Assembly: GCF_036016755.1 (NCBI RefSeq)
Contig: NZ_JAYXIH010000005.1
Location: 100,288 to 164,287, forward strand
Source: Aurantimonas coralicida_A
Lineage (GTDB): Bacteria > Pseudomonadota > Alphaproteobacteria > Rhizobiales > Rhizobiaceae
Direction of reading: 5' to 3'
DNA: 64,000 bases
The notes below the pieces were generated by a model. That model did not search any database. It worked only from the letters and a program-made list of their open reading frames with translations, and was not told the origin of the DNA. The position numbers and the translations under genes are program-made. Every line of letters begins with the position of its first letter. Position 1 is the first letter of the stretch. Below, piece by piece: positions 17,274 to 25,685 of the stretch.

Positions 17274-18622
17274 TCGGGCGTTCCTCCTTTGAGTATCGTC
17301 TGTTCCAGCCAACGCGCCGCGCGCAACAAACGTGCATCTTCTCCCAGGCGTCCAACCAGTTGAACGCCCATGGGCAGGCCGTTCTCCGACTCCAACAGCG
17401 GCAGCGTGATCGTCGGCAGCCCGGCGAATGTCCAAAGACGATTGAAAACCGGTGAGCCGACATTGTCGAGCCCTTCGGGCGCCGGTCCCGGCGCCGCAGG
17501 CGTCAGGATCGCGTCGCATCGGTCCAGGATCGCCATGATCCCGGCTCTGTAGACGCTCTGCCAGTCCTTCGCCGCGAGATAGTCGCGTGCCAGGATGGCC
17601 CCGCCGCGCTCCAATGTCTCGCGCAATGGCGCACTGAGGAGCGCGCCGTGACGCTGACCGTAGCCGACGAGGCTGCGAGCCATTTCAGCCTCCAGGACGC
17701 GCTCGAAATGGATCTCGCATTCGGCGAAGATGGCCGGCAGTTCGGCCTCGAAGCAGCGCTCGGCGAGATGCTCGGCCAACTCGCCGAGCGCGCCCTGCAT
17801 ATCGGCGCTCGCCTGATCCCAGAAGGGCGTACGCACCAAGGCGAAGGTCGGCTTGACCGGCGGCGCGGAGCGCGCCGCGTCGAGAAGACGTGGATGCGGC
17901 GCATACGATGTCGCGGGATCGGTGGCATCATATCCAAACAGCGCCTCGGCGAGCATCGCCGCGCCCTCGACATCAGCGGCGAATACGCCGGGCGTATCGA
18001 GACTGGGAGCAAGGGCTAGCGTGCCGCGTCGCGCTATCGAGCCGAAGCTCGGCTTGTAACCGACCGAACCGCAATAGGCGGCCGGGCCGATGACCGATCC
18101 GCTACCCTCGACGCCGACCGCGAGCGGCACCATGCCCGCACCGACGGCCGCCGCCGAGCCGGACGAGGCGACGCCCGGCGAGTGCGCCGGGTTGACCGGG
18201 TTGCGCGTCCTCGGCGGCTGGCGATAGCCTAGCTCGGCCGTTTCCGTCTTGCCGATCAGCAAGGCGCCTGCCGCGCGCAGCCGCTCCGTGATGGCTGCGT
18301 CGGCATCGGGCACGCGCTGCGCGTCGGCAGGCGTGCCATTGCTGGTGGGGATGCGGGCCGTGTCGATCGTGTCCGCGACGGCCACAGGCACGCCATGGAG
18401 CGGCCCTAGCGCGCGCCCCCTGCCCCGCCATTCGTCGAGGATCCTTGCCTGCCGGCGCACGAACTCGGCGTCGAACCACGCAAAAGCGCCCACCGCCTCC
18501 TCGCGCTCCGCGATCCGCATGAGCGACGCCTCCGCCAGATCGGATGCACGTAGCGCCCCGCTTGCCAGACGGCTTGCGAGTTCAGCAACCGGCAGCGCGA
18601 GCAGCCTTGGATCAATTGCCAT
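17270..18622 (-). CDS. Amidase-signature family protein lacking the catalytic lysine
   Basis: A 450-residue amidase-fold protein. Active members use Lys, cis-Ser and Ser: the Lys in GVPVxVKD, then two serines in the Gly/Ser-rich region. Here the first motif reads GVPVAVADTIDTA, with Ala83 (codon GCG) in the Lys position, and the classic GGSSxGS reads GVASSGSAAAVGAG. The later GVEGSGSVIGPAAYCG keeps the nucleophile serine but loses the usual Arg. The end MGVQLVGRLGEDARLLRAA is normal. Activity is therefore doubtful. The start overlaps the TRAP large permease by 11 bases and the stop couples to a 56-residue membrane protein, so it belongs to the TRAP operon and may bind or process its substrate. 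Confidence 0.85.
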   Translation of the reverse strand: MAIDPRLLALPVAELASRLASGALRASDLAEASLMRIAEREEAVGAFAWFDAEFVRRQARILDEWRGRGRALGPLHGVPVAVADTIDTARIPTSNGTPADAQRVPDADAAITERLRAAGALLIGKTETAELGYRQPPRTRNPVNPAHSPGVASSGSAAAVGAGMVPLAVGVEGSGSVIGPAAYCGSVGYKPSFGSIARRGTLALAPSLDTPGVFAADVEGAAMLAEALFGYDATDPATSYAPHPRLLDAARSAPPVKPTFALVRTPFWDQASADMQGALGELAEHLAERCFEAELPAIFAECEIHFERVLEAEMARSLVGYGQRHGALLSAPLRETLERGGAILARDYLAAKDWQSVYRAGIMAILDRCDAILTPAAPGPAPEGLDNVGSPVFNRLWTFAGLPTITLPLLESENGLPMGVQLVGRLGEDARLLRAARWLEQTILKGGTPE

Positions 18623-20030
18623 AAATGGCGTCCGGCAGATAAAAGACGATCTGCGGGAAGATGTAGACGACCGCCATCGACAGGAAGACCATGAAGAGGA
18701 ACGGCATGATGCCGGCGAAGATTTGCGTCAACTTCACCTCCGGCGGGGCGATCCCCTTCAGGTAATAGGCGCTCATCGCCATCGGAGGTGTGAGGAACGA
18801 CGTCTGGAGGTTCAGCGCCACCAGAATGCCGAAGAAGAGCGGATCGATCCCGAACATTTCCAGCAGCGGCAGGAAAATCGGTACGAAGATGATGATGATC
18901 TCCGACCATTCCAGCGGCCAGCCGAGCAGGAAGATGATCAACTGCGCCAACAGCAGGAACTCCAGCGGCGACAGATCCAACCCACGGACGAATTCCGAAA
19001 TGACCGTCTCACCGCCAAGATAGGAAAAGACCGAGGAGAAGGTGTAGGAGCCGACGAAGAGCCAGCACACCATCGCGGTGGTCCGGACCGTGAGATAGAC
19101 CGACTCCCGCAGTCTCTGAAAGGTCAGGGCGCGGTAGGAAACGGCAAGCAGCAAGCCGCCGAGCGCACCGATGGCCGCGGCTTCCGTCGGGGTGGCAAGC
19201 CCGAACAGGATCGAGCCGAGGACGGAGAGAATCAGGACGGCCAGCGGCAGGAAGGACGTCGCGATCATGACGATCAGCCGCAGGGCCGGAACGTGGGGAA
19301 CTTCCTCGTCGGTTGGTTTCGGCGCCACCGAGGGCTGCACGATGGACCGGCCAACGACGTAGACGAGGTAGAGACCGACCAACAGGAAGCCGGGGAGCAA
19401 CGCACCGGCATAGAGCCGGACGATCGAGGTGCCGGAGGCCGCCGCGTAGACGATCAGCATGATCGAGGGCGGGATCAGGATGCCGAGCGTTCCGCCGGCG
19501 CAGATGATGCCCGCGGCGAACGACGTGTCGTAGCGCGCCTTCAACATGGCCGGCAGCGCCAGCAGTCCCATCAACGTCACAACTGCGCCAACAATGCCGG
19601 TGGCCGTGGCAAACAGGGCGCAGGTGATCAGGGCGGCAACGCCGAGCGAGCCGGGAACATTCTTGGAGGCGATGTTCAGGGTGGTGAAGAGCCTCTCGAC
19701 GATATTGGCCCGCTCGACGACATAGCCCATGAAGAGGAATAGCGGGACTGCGGTCAGAACCTCGTTGCTCATCACCGTGTAGGTCTGGTTGATGAAGAGG
19801 TCGAAGATGCGGTTGTTGAAAAACCCGTCGACCCAGAGACTGAAGCTGTCCCATGTGCCCGCGAAATCATCGAGACGATTGAAGCTGCGCCACATGCGGT
19901 CGGCGTCGAAATAAGCGTAGTAACCGAAGCCGATACCCATCGCCATCAGGGTGAAGGCGATCGGAAATCCGAGGAAGACAAGGAAGATGAACAGCCCCAG
20001 CATCGTGAGGGCGAGTTGGGGATCGGTCAT
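18612..20030 (-). CDS. dctM: TRAP transporter large permease (DctM type)
   Basis: A 472-residue integral membrane protein of the DctM/SiaM type, the ion-coupled translocation subunit of a TRAP transporter. It starts LTMLGLFIFLVFLGFPIAFT and has the family blocks VPLFLFMGYVVERANIVERL, GTLGILIPPSIMLIVYA and FFGILVALNLQTSFLTPPMA, with about twelve hydrophobic segments. Its ATG overlaps the stop of the small permease by 4 bases (ATGA), and its own end overlaps the amidase start. Confidence 0.95.
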   Translation of the reverse strand: MTDPQLALTMLGLFIFLVFLGFPIAFTLMAMGIGFGYYAYFDADRMWRSFNRLDDFAGTWDSFSLWVDGFFNNRIFDLFINQTYTVMSNEVLTAVPLFLFMGYVVERANIVERLFTTLNIASKNVPGSLGVAALITCALFATATGIVGAVVTLMGLLALPAMLKARYDTSFAAGIICAGGTLGILIPPSIMLIVYAAASGTSIVRLYAGALLPGFLLVGLYLVYVVGRSIVQPSVAPKPTDEEVPHVPALRLIVMIATSFLPLAVLILSVLGSILFGLATPTEAAAIGALGGLLLAVSYRALTFQRLRESVYLTVRTTAMVCWLFVGSYTFSSVFSYLGGETVISEFVRGLDLSPLEFLLLAQLIIFLLGWPLEWSEIIIIFVPIFLPLLEMFGIDPLFFGILVALNLQTSFLTPPMAMSAYYLKGIAPPEVKLTQIFAGIMPFLFMVFLSMAVVYIFPQIVFYLPDAIYGN

Positions 20031-20611
20031 GGATGGGCGTCGCTTTCGGCGGCAGTGGCTTTGTTCAGGATCGCGTCCTCGGTCTCCTGGACGTCCTCAT
20101 GGGCGCGCATCCAATATCCGGTGCGAATGCACTGGATACAGCGGAAGATCTCGGCGATGCCCTGAATGAAGAGGAGGATACCGGCCGCGACCATGACCGC
20201 TTTGAACTGGAAGATCGGGATGCCGGCCGGGCTGTTCACACTGACCTCGCCGTAACCGACGGAGCGGGCCGCGTATTTCCAGCCGGTGACGATCAGCGCC
20301 GTGACCCCGGGAAAAAAGAAAATGAGATAGAGGACGAGGTCGACGGTCGCCTGCGTCTTCGGCTGCCAGAGCCGATAAAGGAAGTCGCCGCGGACATGGC
20401 CGCCGCGTGACAGCGTATAGGCTCCGCCCATCATGAACAGCGTTCCGTACATGATGAAGGAAACGTCGAACGCCCAGGGCGTCGGATCGTTCAGGACGTA
20501 GCGCACGAACACTTCGTAGCTGGTGCCGAACGTCATCAAGATGATCAGCCAGGCGAATGCCTTGCCGAAGGCTGCCGACAGTGAGTCGGCAAAGCGGATG
20601 AAAGCGACCAT
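20027..20611 (-). CDS. dctQ: TRAP transporter small permease (DctQ type)
   Basis: A 194-residue protein with four hydrophobic segments: LIILMTFGTSYEVFVRYVL, FDVSFIMYGTLFMMGGAYTL, LVLYLIFFFPGVTALIVTGW and AVMVAAGILLFIQGIAEIF. DctQ subunits pair with the large permease in the inner membrane. It lies between the binding-protein gene and dctM. A 9-bp stem-loop separates it from dctP, a common way of giving more binding protein than permease. Confidence 0.93.
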   Translation of the reverse strand: MVAFIRFADSLSAAFGKAFAWLIILMTFGTSYEVFVRYVLNDPTPWAFDVSFIMYGTLFMMGGAYTLSRGGHVRGDFLYRLWQPKTQATVDLVLYLIFFFPGVTALIVTGWKYAARSVGYGEVSVNSPAGIPIFQFKAVMVAAGILLFIQGIAEIFRCIQCIRTGYWMRAHEDVQETEDAILNKATAAESDAHP

Positions 20612-20636
20612 GGATTCCCGATCCGATTACAGAAAG

Positions 20637-20661
20637 GCCCGGCGGAAACCGACCGCCGGGC
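20637..20661 (-). terminator. Attenuating stem-loop between dctP and dctQ
   Basis: GCCCGGCGG pairs with CCGCCGGGC over seven bases, 24 bases past the dctP stop. On the minus strand CCTTTCTG follows, a short imperfect T run. It probably lets part of transcription continue into dctQM. Confidence 0.6.
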
Positions 20662-20685
20662 ATTGGATTGTTCTGTGTCGGGGTA

Positions 20686-21825
20686 TCAGCTCGGCAGTTT
20701 GCCGGGGAAGAAGTGCTCGTAGGCCAAGCGGTAGTCCGGCGCGTTCAGGAGCTCGTAATAGGTCACCCGTTCGACCCAGGCGCGCTGACTGTCGAGCACC
20801 TTCTTGATGAAGGGATCGGCCTCCAGATCAACGATCATGGTGCTCCAGGCTTCCAGTTCCGCCTGCAGGATTTCCTGCGGCGTCTGGCGCACGGTCACAC
20901 CGCTCTCGTCCTGCAACTTCTGCAGATCGGAGGAATAATTGTCGAGCGCATAAGCCGTGTTGGCTGTCGATGCCGCCTCGACGCTATATTCCATAATCGC
21001 CCGCAGATCCTCGTCGAGATCGTCCATGAAGTCCTTGTTGAACAGGAATTCGAAGGCCTCACTCGCCTGATGGTAAGAACCGAGATAGTAGTTCTTTGCC
21101 ACGTCCTGCGCGCCGAACCGCATGTCGGACGACGGATTGTTGAACTCGAACGCGTCGATCACGCCACGCTCCATCGCCGGCACGATCTCGCCGCCCGGAA
21201 GCTGCGCGACGCTCATTCCCATGGACTGCATCAGATCGGCGGCAAGACCGACGGTCCGGTACTTGAAGCCCTTGATATCGGCGACGCTATTCACCGGCTC
21301 CTTGAACCAACCAAACGGCTGGGCCGGCATTGGGAAGCCGAGCAGGCCGACGACGTTGAGTCCCATCGTGTCCTGGGTCAGCTCGCGATAAAGCTCGCGC
21401 CCGCCACCCTGATAGAACCACGACAGCATGGTGGTCGGATTGCCGCCGAACACCGGTCCGGTGCCGAACAGCGAAGCCGCCTTGTTCTTGCCGTACCAGT
21501 AAGCCGACACCGAATGCGCCGCGTCCAGCACGCCGTCATTGACCGCGTCCATCACCTGGAACGCCGCGACGACGGCGCCGGCGGGGAGAAGATCGATCTT
21601 GATCCGGCCGCCGGACATCGACTCGACGCGGTCGACATACTGCTTGGCCATGTCCATCCAGATGTCGGATGCCGGCCAGGACGTCTGCATCTTCACGACC
21701 AGCGGCGACTGGGCCAGTACGGCCGGCGTCGCGAGCGCGGTCGCCGCGGCTGCCGCTCCACCACCGATCACGCTCTTCTTCAGAAACGAGCGGCGGTTGA
21801 CGGCCTTGGATTGAATATCTGTCAC
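20686..21825 (-). CDS. dctP: TRAP transporter solute-binding protein (DctP/TakP-like)
   Basis: A 379-residue periplasmic binding protein with a twin-arginine signal (NRRSFLKKSVIGGG, cleavage near VLAQ). Diagnostic blocks include VVKMQTSWPASDIWMDMAKQ, AAHSVSAYWYGKNKAASLF, FKYRTVGLAADLMQSMGM and GGEIVPAMERGVIDAFEFNN. The Tat signal and overall layout resemble the TakP subgroup that binds 2-oxo acids, but the ligand cannot be read from sequence. The start is GTG at 21825, with GGGAGG seven bases upstream. It is the first gene of the operon dctP-dctQ-dctM-amidase-small membrane protein. Confidence 0.93.
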   Translation of the reverse strand: MTDIQSKAVNRRSFLKKSVIGGGAAAAATALATPAVLAQSPLVVKMQTSWPASDIWMDMAKQYVDRVESMSGGRIKIDLLPAGAVVAAFQVMDAVNDGVLDAAHSVSAYWYGKNKAASLFGTGPVFGGNPTTMLSWFYQGGGRELYRELTQDTMGLNVVGLLGFPMPAQPFGWFKEPVNSVADIKGFKYRTVGLAADLMQSMGMSVAQLPGGEIVPAMERGVIDAFEFNNPSSDMRFGAQDVAKNYYLGSYHQASEAFEFLFNKDFMDDLDEDLRAIMEYSVEAASTANTAYALDNYSSDLQKLQDESGVTVRQTPQEILQAELEAWSTMIVDLEADPFIKKVLDSQRAWVERVTYYELLNAPDYRLAYEHFFPGKLPS

Positions 21826-22427
21826 GTAATTCCTCCCTTAAAATTCGCGCCCGGTCTTGCGGAACCTTGGTTCACACACAAGCCGATGCATTGTGGCGAA
21901 CCGATCCGTCCCGGCGGCCTCGGCTACTATCATGGACGCACCCCTGGTTGGCAAGGAGCGGCAGGGCGATCCGGATACGACTAAAGCCTCATGCCGTGCA
22001 CCTATTTGGCCCATATCAGCCCCGAATAGGATTCATTGCGGTCACAATCAGGGCAACGTCACCAAGTTGGGGGATGAGGCGAGTTGAAGCTCACTCCGGT
22101 CGTCGTCCAGCGGTTTTGACGGCGGGCGGCGTGAGCGTCTTCGCGATATCGGCAGGGCGCATCGATAGCGATCCCCTGCCCCCGCAGCATGTCACCGCCG
22201 CCGCATCGAAGCCGTTATCGATGCGTTGCCTCATTTGCACCATGCAGCATCTTGCCCGCAATCGTTTCCGCTTGAATTGCCGGGTGGCGTTGATCGTCGC
22301 CCGCCCTCGGCGCGCGGCGGAAAGTCCGACTTGACCGCCCTATTTTGCAAAGCATGCGGAGCCCACTTGGCAACTGACCAACCGCGCGATAGTGGCGTCG
22401 CCAAGCTTACCGCGTGTGGAGTCCCGT
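21826..22427. other. 602-base intergenic region
   Basis: No convincing gene. It must contain the promoter of the TRAP operon close to 21830-21900. Open frames in the rest lack ribosome binding sites, and a short CKACGAHL-like stretch near 22345 looks accidental. I see no strong repeat or terminator here. Confidence 0.4.
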
Positions 22428-22556
22428 CTAGCGCGGTACCGCGCCGTCCATCAGTTCGGCTTGGCGGCTCCAGCTGGCGCTCTTCACGCCGTCCGGGGTC
22501 TGGGCGCAGGCACTGAAGGTCAAAGCGAGGAGAAGAACGGCGGGGAGGATTTTCAT
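22428..22556 (-). CDS. Very small lipoprotein
   Basis: A 42-residue product, MKILPAVLLLALTFSACAQT onward, ending MDGAVPR. The signal is short and ends in a lipobox-like FSAC, so Cys17 would be lipidated and only about 26 residues would remain outside. The ribosome binding site is poor (AAGGCC eight bases upstream). It follows an exported-protein gene of the same strand. Such miniature lipoproteins of the entericidin size class occur in alphaproteobacteria, but no family is recognised. Confidence 0.5.
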   Translation of the reverse strand: MKILPAVLLLALTFSACAQTPDGVKSASWSRQAELMDGAVPR

Positions 22557-22645
22557 CGGGCAGGCCTTTTTGCGTTGGCGGAGGCATCCTCCGCTGCCAA
22601 GCGGGCGATTGCGTGGTGACACCGCGCAAGCCGGATGGCGGGCGA

Positions 22646-22945
22646 TCACTCGGGCTCCTGTCCCGGCACCAGGCCGCCCGACGGCGTCGAAGCGATGATC
22701 GAGGAAGTGACGCCGCCGATCAGCGGCAGGCCGGATGCCTTGCCGTAGGCGCTGCCGACGCCGTAGAGCCAGGGCACGCCACTGTTGCGGGTGCGCAGAA
22801 CCATGCGCCCGTCCGGCAGACGCACCGGCACGGCGACGCGCTTCTCGCGGTTCGACAGGGCGACGCCGACGGTCTGCTGCGCCAGGACCGGCGCGGCGGG
22901 GAGCGCGAGCAGCGCGGCGAGAATGGCAGCGGTAAAGCGGGGCAT
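22646..22945 (-). CDS. Small exported protein with shared GGxVPGQxP tail
   Basis: A 99-residue protein with signal peptide MPRFTAAILAALLALPAAPV (cleavage after LAQ) and AAGGAG eight bases before the ATG. The mature part contains VAVPVRLPDGRMVLRTRNSG and ends STPSGGLVPGQEPE. The neighbouring 183-residue exported protein ends TTPSGGVVPGQTPN, so the last 12-13 residues of both are almost the same. No domain is recognised. Confidence 0.65.
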   Translation of the reverse strand: MPRFTAAILAALLALPAAPVLAQQTVGVALSNREKRVAVPVRLPDGRMVLRTRNSGVPWLYGVGSAYGKASGLPLIGGVTSSIIASTPSGGLVPGQEPE

Positions 22946-23046
22946 AGCGATCTCCTTGATGGAATGGAGTCTCTTCGCGATAAACGCCTCGAACACGGGA
23001 AATGGTTCCGCCGTTGCGTCTTGGCGCCGGCCCTGCAATGGGCACG

Positions 23047-23079
23047 AAAAAAGCCGCCCCGCGCGAGGCGGGACGGCTT
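23047..23079 (-). terminator. Rho-independent terminator
   Basis: On the minus strand a GC-rich stem (AAGCCGTCCCGCC with GCGGGGCGGCTT, loop of about five bases and one mismatch) runs into six T residues. It lies 27 bases past the stop of the 183-residue exported protein gene. Confidence 0.85.
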
Positions 23080-23105
23080 GTCGTCATTTGCTGGCGGGGA
23101 CCGGC

Positions 23106-23657
23106 TTAGTTCGGCGTCTGGCCGGGGACCACGCCACCGGACGGGGTGGTAACTTCGTCGGTCTTGGCGCCCGGCTCGCCGCTCGTCGCGGTGCTGGCGC
23201 CGGACATGTTCGAATCCATCGCGCCGTCGGCCTTCATGCCGCCGTCCATCATCATCGTCGCCATGAACGGCATCACGACGGGCTTGCCTTCCATCATCGT
23301 CGGGGTGTCGACGTCGGTCGCGCCGTCGCCGAAATCATAGGTGTCGTTGCCGTTGGTCTCGTCGTGCAGCATCGCCATGTAGGCGCCGTCGGCGGCCAGT
23401 TCGACGTCCGTCTCGACCGTCACCGACTCGTTGTGACCGGGCTTGAGGGCGACGTGGCCGATCGAGCCCGGAACCACCGGCGCGCCGTCCTTGACCTCGT
23501 GAATGACCAGATAGCCGCCATTGTCGGCGCCGACGCTGGCGAAGGTGATGGCCTTGCCCTCGACCTTGACGTTGGCGGTGTCGATCATGTTGTCGGCAAA
23601 GGCGGTCGTTCCGAGCGCGAGAAGCGTGGCGGCAGTCGTCATCAGAAGCTTGTTCAT
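23106..23657 (-). CDS. Exported DUF7282-like protein
   Basis: A 183-residue protein. The signal MNKLLMTTAATLLALGTTAF ends after AFA. The mature part resembles DUF7282 domains: KVEGKAITFASVGADNGGYL, then VIHEVKDG, GSIGHVALKPGHNESVTVET and MAMLHDETNGNDTYDFGDGA. It is followed by a Met-rich low-complexity segment (MPFMATMMMDGGMKADGAMD) and the tail PSGGVVPGQTPN. GGAGGA precedes the ATG and a terminator follows. The function of the domain is unknown; a periplasmic beta-sandwich is likely. The Met-rich stretch could be an oxidation or metal target, which is my inference, and an exported MsrA is encoded nearby. Confidence 0.75.
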   Translation of the reverse strand: MNKLLMTTAATLLALGTTAFADNMIDTANVKVEGKAITFASVGADNGGYLVIHEVKDGAPVVPGSIGHVALKPGHNESVTVETDVELAADGAYMAMLHDETNGNDTYDFGDGATDVDTPTMMEGKPVVMPFMATMMMDGGMKADGAMDSNMSGASTATSGEPGAKTDEVTTPSGGVVPGQTPN

Positions 23658-23899
23658 GGGGAGTCCTCCAAATTCGGGGATGGATCGCGAAGAAGCGTCG
23701 GCTGTGCGAAGCGTTCGCGATTCCAGCTAACAACGGGCCGTTCGGCGGGAGGTTGCGTCGAAACCCGCCGATCAAGTGGATGTGAGGGAAGTTCTGACAG
23801 CGGCGGGAATGTGCCCGGCGGCGGCTTTGTGCCGCCAGCCGGATCGGTTAAAGGCGGTGCCACATCAATACCCGCCAACCTCATACAACAAGGACGACC

Positions 23900-24328
23900 A
23901 TGACCATCACCCTCGACAAGGCCCGCATTATCATCGCCGAGGCGCTCAAAACCGGTGCCGCGAACGGCTGCAAGCCACTGACCGTCGCCGTTCTCGATGC
24001 CGGCGGCGCGCTGGTCGCGCTGGAGCGCTCGGACGGGTCGTCGCGGATGCGCCCGGACATCGCCATCGGCAAGGCCAATGGCGCCATCGCGCTCGGCATC
24101 GGTTCGCGGGCGATCTTCAAGCGGGCCGAGGAGCAGCCCTCTTTCGTCCAGGCGATGAACGCTCTCGCCAAGGGCTCGCTGGTGCCGGTGCCGGGCGGCG
24201 TGCTGGTCAAGGGCCAGGGCGGCGCGATCCTCGGCGCTGTCGGCATCACCGGCGATACCTCGGACAATGACGAGATCGCCGCCATCGCCGGCATCGAGGC
24301 CGCCGGCTTCCAGGCCGACGGGGGCTAG
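23900..24328 (+). CDS. GlcG/HbpS-family (DUF336) protein
   Basis: A 142-residue protein without signal peptide. It carries the family pattern GCKPLTVAVLDAGGALVALE, then the AIGKANGAIALGIGSR block and PVPGGVLVKGQGGAILGAVG, near the full length of the fold. Relatives include heme-degrading HbpS and GlcG of glycolate clusters; there are no glycolate genes here. AAGGACG precedes the ATG. The gene is divergent from the exported DUF7282-like protein gene and close to msrA, which suggests a role in redox or heme stress. Confidence 0.85.
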   Translation: MTITLDKARIIIAEALKTGAANGCKPLTVAVLDAGGALVALERSDGSSRMRPDIAIGKANGAIALGIGSRAIFKRAEEQPSFVQAMNALAKGSLVPVPGGVLVKGQGGAILGAVGITGDTSDNDEIAAIAGIEAAGFQADGG

Positions 24329-24529
24329 GGGCCCCCGCCAGCGAGAGCGTCAGCCCGAAGCTTAAGGGCGGGGCAGACAACCGGGTCCCCGTTAGCGCCG
24401 AGCCTCGCGAGAAGCTGAGGTCGGGGCCGGTAACATCCCGCTTCACCGAAGCTTGTGTTGATCGGGCGCGCGTCGCCAGTCTTGATGGCGCGACGCATGC
24501 CCGTTCGGCAGAAGACTGAGGAGATGACG

Positions 24530-25150
24530 ATGCGACGCAACCCATTCGCCCTGGCCACGCTGGCCGCTGGCGCGCTGATGGCGCTGACGCTGTCGCCCGG
24601 CCCGGTCGCGGCCCAGACGAGTGCGACGGCGATCTTCGCCGGCGGCTGCTTCTGGTGCGTGGAGAGCGACTTCGACCATGTGCAGGGCGTGCTCGACACG
24701 ACGTCGGGCTATATCGGCGGAACCAACCAGAACCCGACCTATCAGAACCATCCCGGTCACGTCGAAGCGGTGAAGATCACCTACGACCCCGCCAAGGTGT
24801 CCTACGACCAGCTGCTCACGGTGTTCTGGCACTCGGTCGATCCGACCGACGCCGGCGGCCAGTTCTGCGATCGCGGCCATTCCTATACCACCGCGATCTT
24901 CGCCACCGACGCCGCCCAGGTCGAGACCGCGAAGGCGTCGAAGGCCGCGGTGAAACAGGACCTCGGCACAGTCGTGACGCCGATCAACACCGCCCCGACC
25001 TTCTGGCCGGCGGAGGGCTACCACCAGGATTACTACAAGAAGAACCCGCTGAAATATAAATACTACCGCTTCTCCTGCGGCCGCGACGCCACGATCCGCA
25101 AGGTCTGGGGTGACAAGGCCTTCGAGGGCATCAAGGATTCGATGAGCTGA
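24530..25150 (+). CDS. msrA: Peptide methionine sulfoxide reductase A, exported form
   Basis: MsrA reduces methionine-S-sulfoxide in proteins. The catalytic motif GGCFWC (AIFAGGCFWCVESDFDHVQG) and YGHPGHVEAV-type block NPTYQNHPGHVEAVKITYDP are present, as are resolving cysteines near the C-terminus (FSCGRD). Unlike cytoplasmic MsrA, it starts with a signal peptide (MRRNPFALATLAAGALMALT, cleavage near VAAQ), so it acts in the periplasm. I chose ATG 24530 because GAGGAG lies seven bases upstream; ATG 24524 sits too close to it. 206 residues. Confidence 0.95.
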   Translation: MRRNPFALATLAAGALMALTLSPGPVAAQTSATAIFAGGCFWCVESDFDHVQGVLDTTSGYIGGTNQNPTYQNHPGHVEAVKITYDPAKVSYDQLLTVFWHSVDPTDAGGQFCDRGHSYTTAIFATDAAQVETAKASKAAVKQDLGTVVTPINTAPTFWPAEGYHQDYYKKNPLKYKYYRFSCGRDATIRKVWGDKAFEGIKDSMS

Positions 25151-25226
25151 GAGACGGCAGGGGCGGTGCGGAGGGAACCCGCCGCCCCGCCGACAGTTGG
25201 ACTCGAAACCTCACACGGGAGAGATC

Positions 25227-25685
25227 ATGACTTTCAAAGCCCTGGCGCCGCTGTTCGGCGCCGCCCTCATCCTGGCTCCTACCCTCGCCCATGCCGAGGA
25301 CGACTGGGTCACCAAGCAATCGCCCAAATCCGTCGCCGATACGGTCGCGGCGCTGACGGCGGCGATCGAAAAGGCCGGCGCCAAGGTGGCCCTGACCCTC
25401 GACCATCAGGCCAACGCGAAATCCGCCGGGCTGGAGCTGCCGGCGACGACGGTGGTGATCTTCGGCAGCCCGAAGCTCGGCACGCCGCTGATGCAAAAGA
25501 ACCGCCGGATCGGGCTCGACCTGCCGCAGAAGATGCTGGTCTGGGACGAAGACGGCCAGACCATGGTCGGCTATCTCGAGGCGGAGGAACTCGCCGAGCG
25601 CTACGACATCGACGACGATGCCGACGCGGTGGGTGCGATGGAAAAGGCGCTGGACAAGCTGTCGGACGCGGCAATCGCCAAGTAG
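25227..25685 (+). CDS. Exported DUF302 protein
   Basis: A 152-residue protein. Signal peptide MTFKALAPLFGAALILAPTL, cleavage after AHA. The mature part fits DUF302: VFGSPKLGTP-like VIFGSPKLGTPLMQ, then IGLDLPQKMLVWDEDGQTMV and GYLEAEELAERYDI. DUF302 proteins are small periplasmic or cytoplasmic folds of unknown role, often near redox genes. GGGAGAG precedes the ATG. It follows msrA at 76 bases and is probably co-transcribed. The 3' end faces the SDR gene. Confidence 0.85.
   Translation: MTFKALAPLFGAALILAPTLAHAEDDWVTKQSPKSVADTVAALTAAIEKAGAKVALTLDHQANAKSAGLELPATTVVIFGSPKLGTPLMQKNRRIGLDLPQKMLVWDEDGQTMVGYLEAEELAERYDIDDDADAVGAMEKALDKLSDAAIAK

Noticed and set aside
21867..22334. Overlapping ORFs in the region upstream of dctP, including a CKACGAHL stretch
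   Set aside because: Composition is that of shadow frames; the two-cysteine motif has no further zinc-ribbon partner and no start signal.
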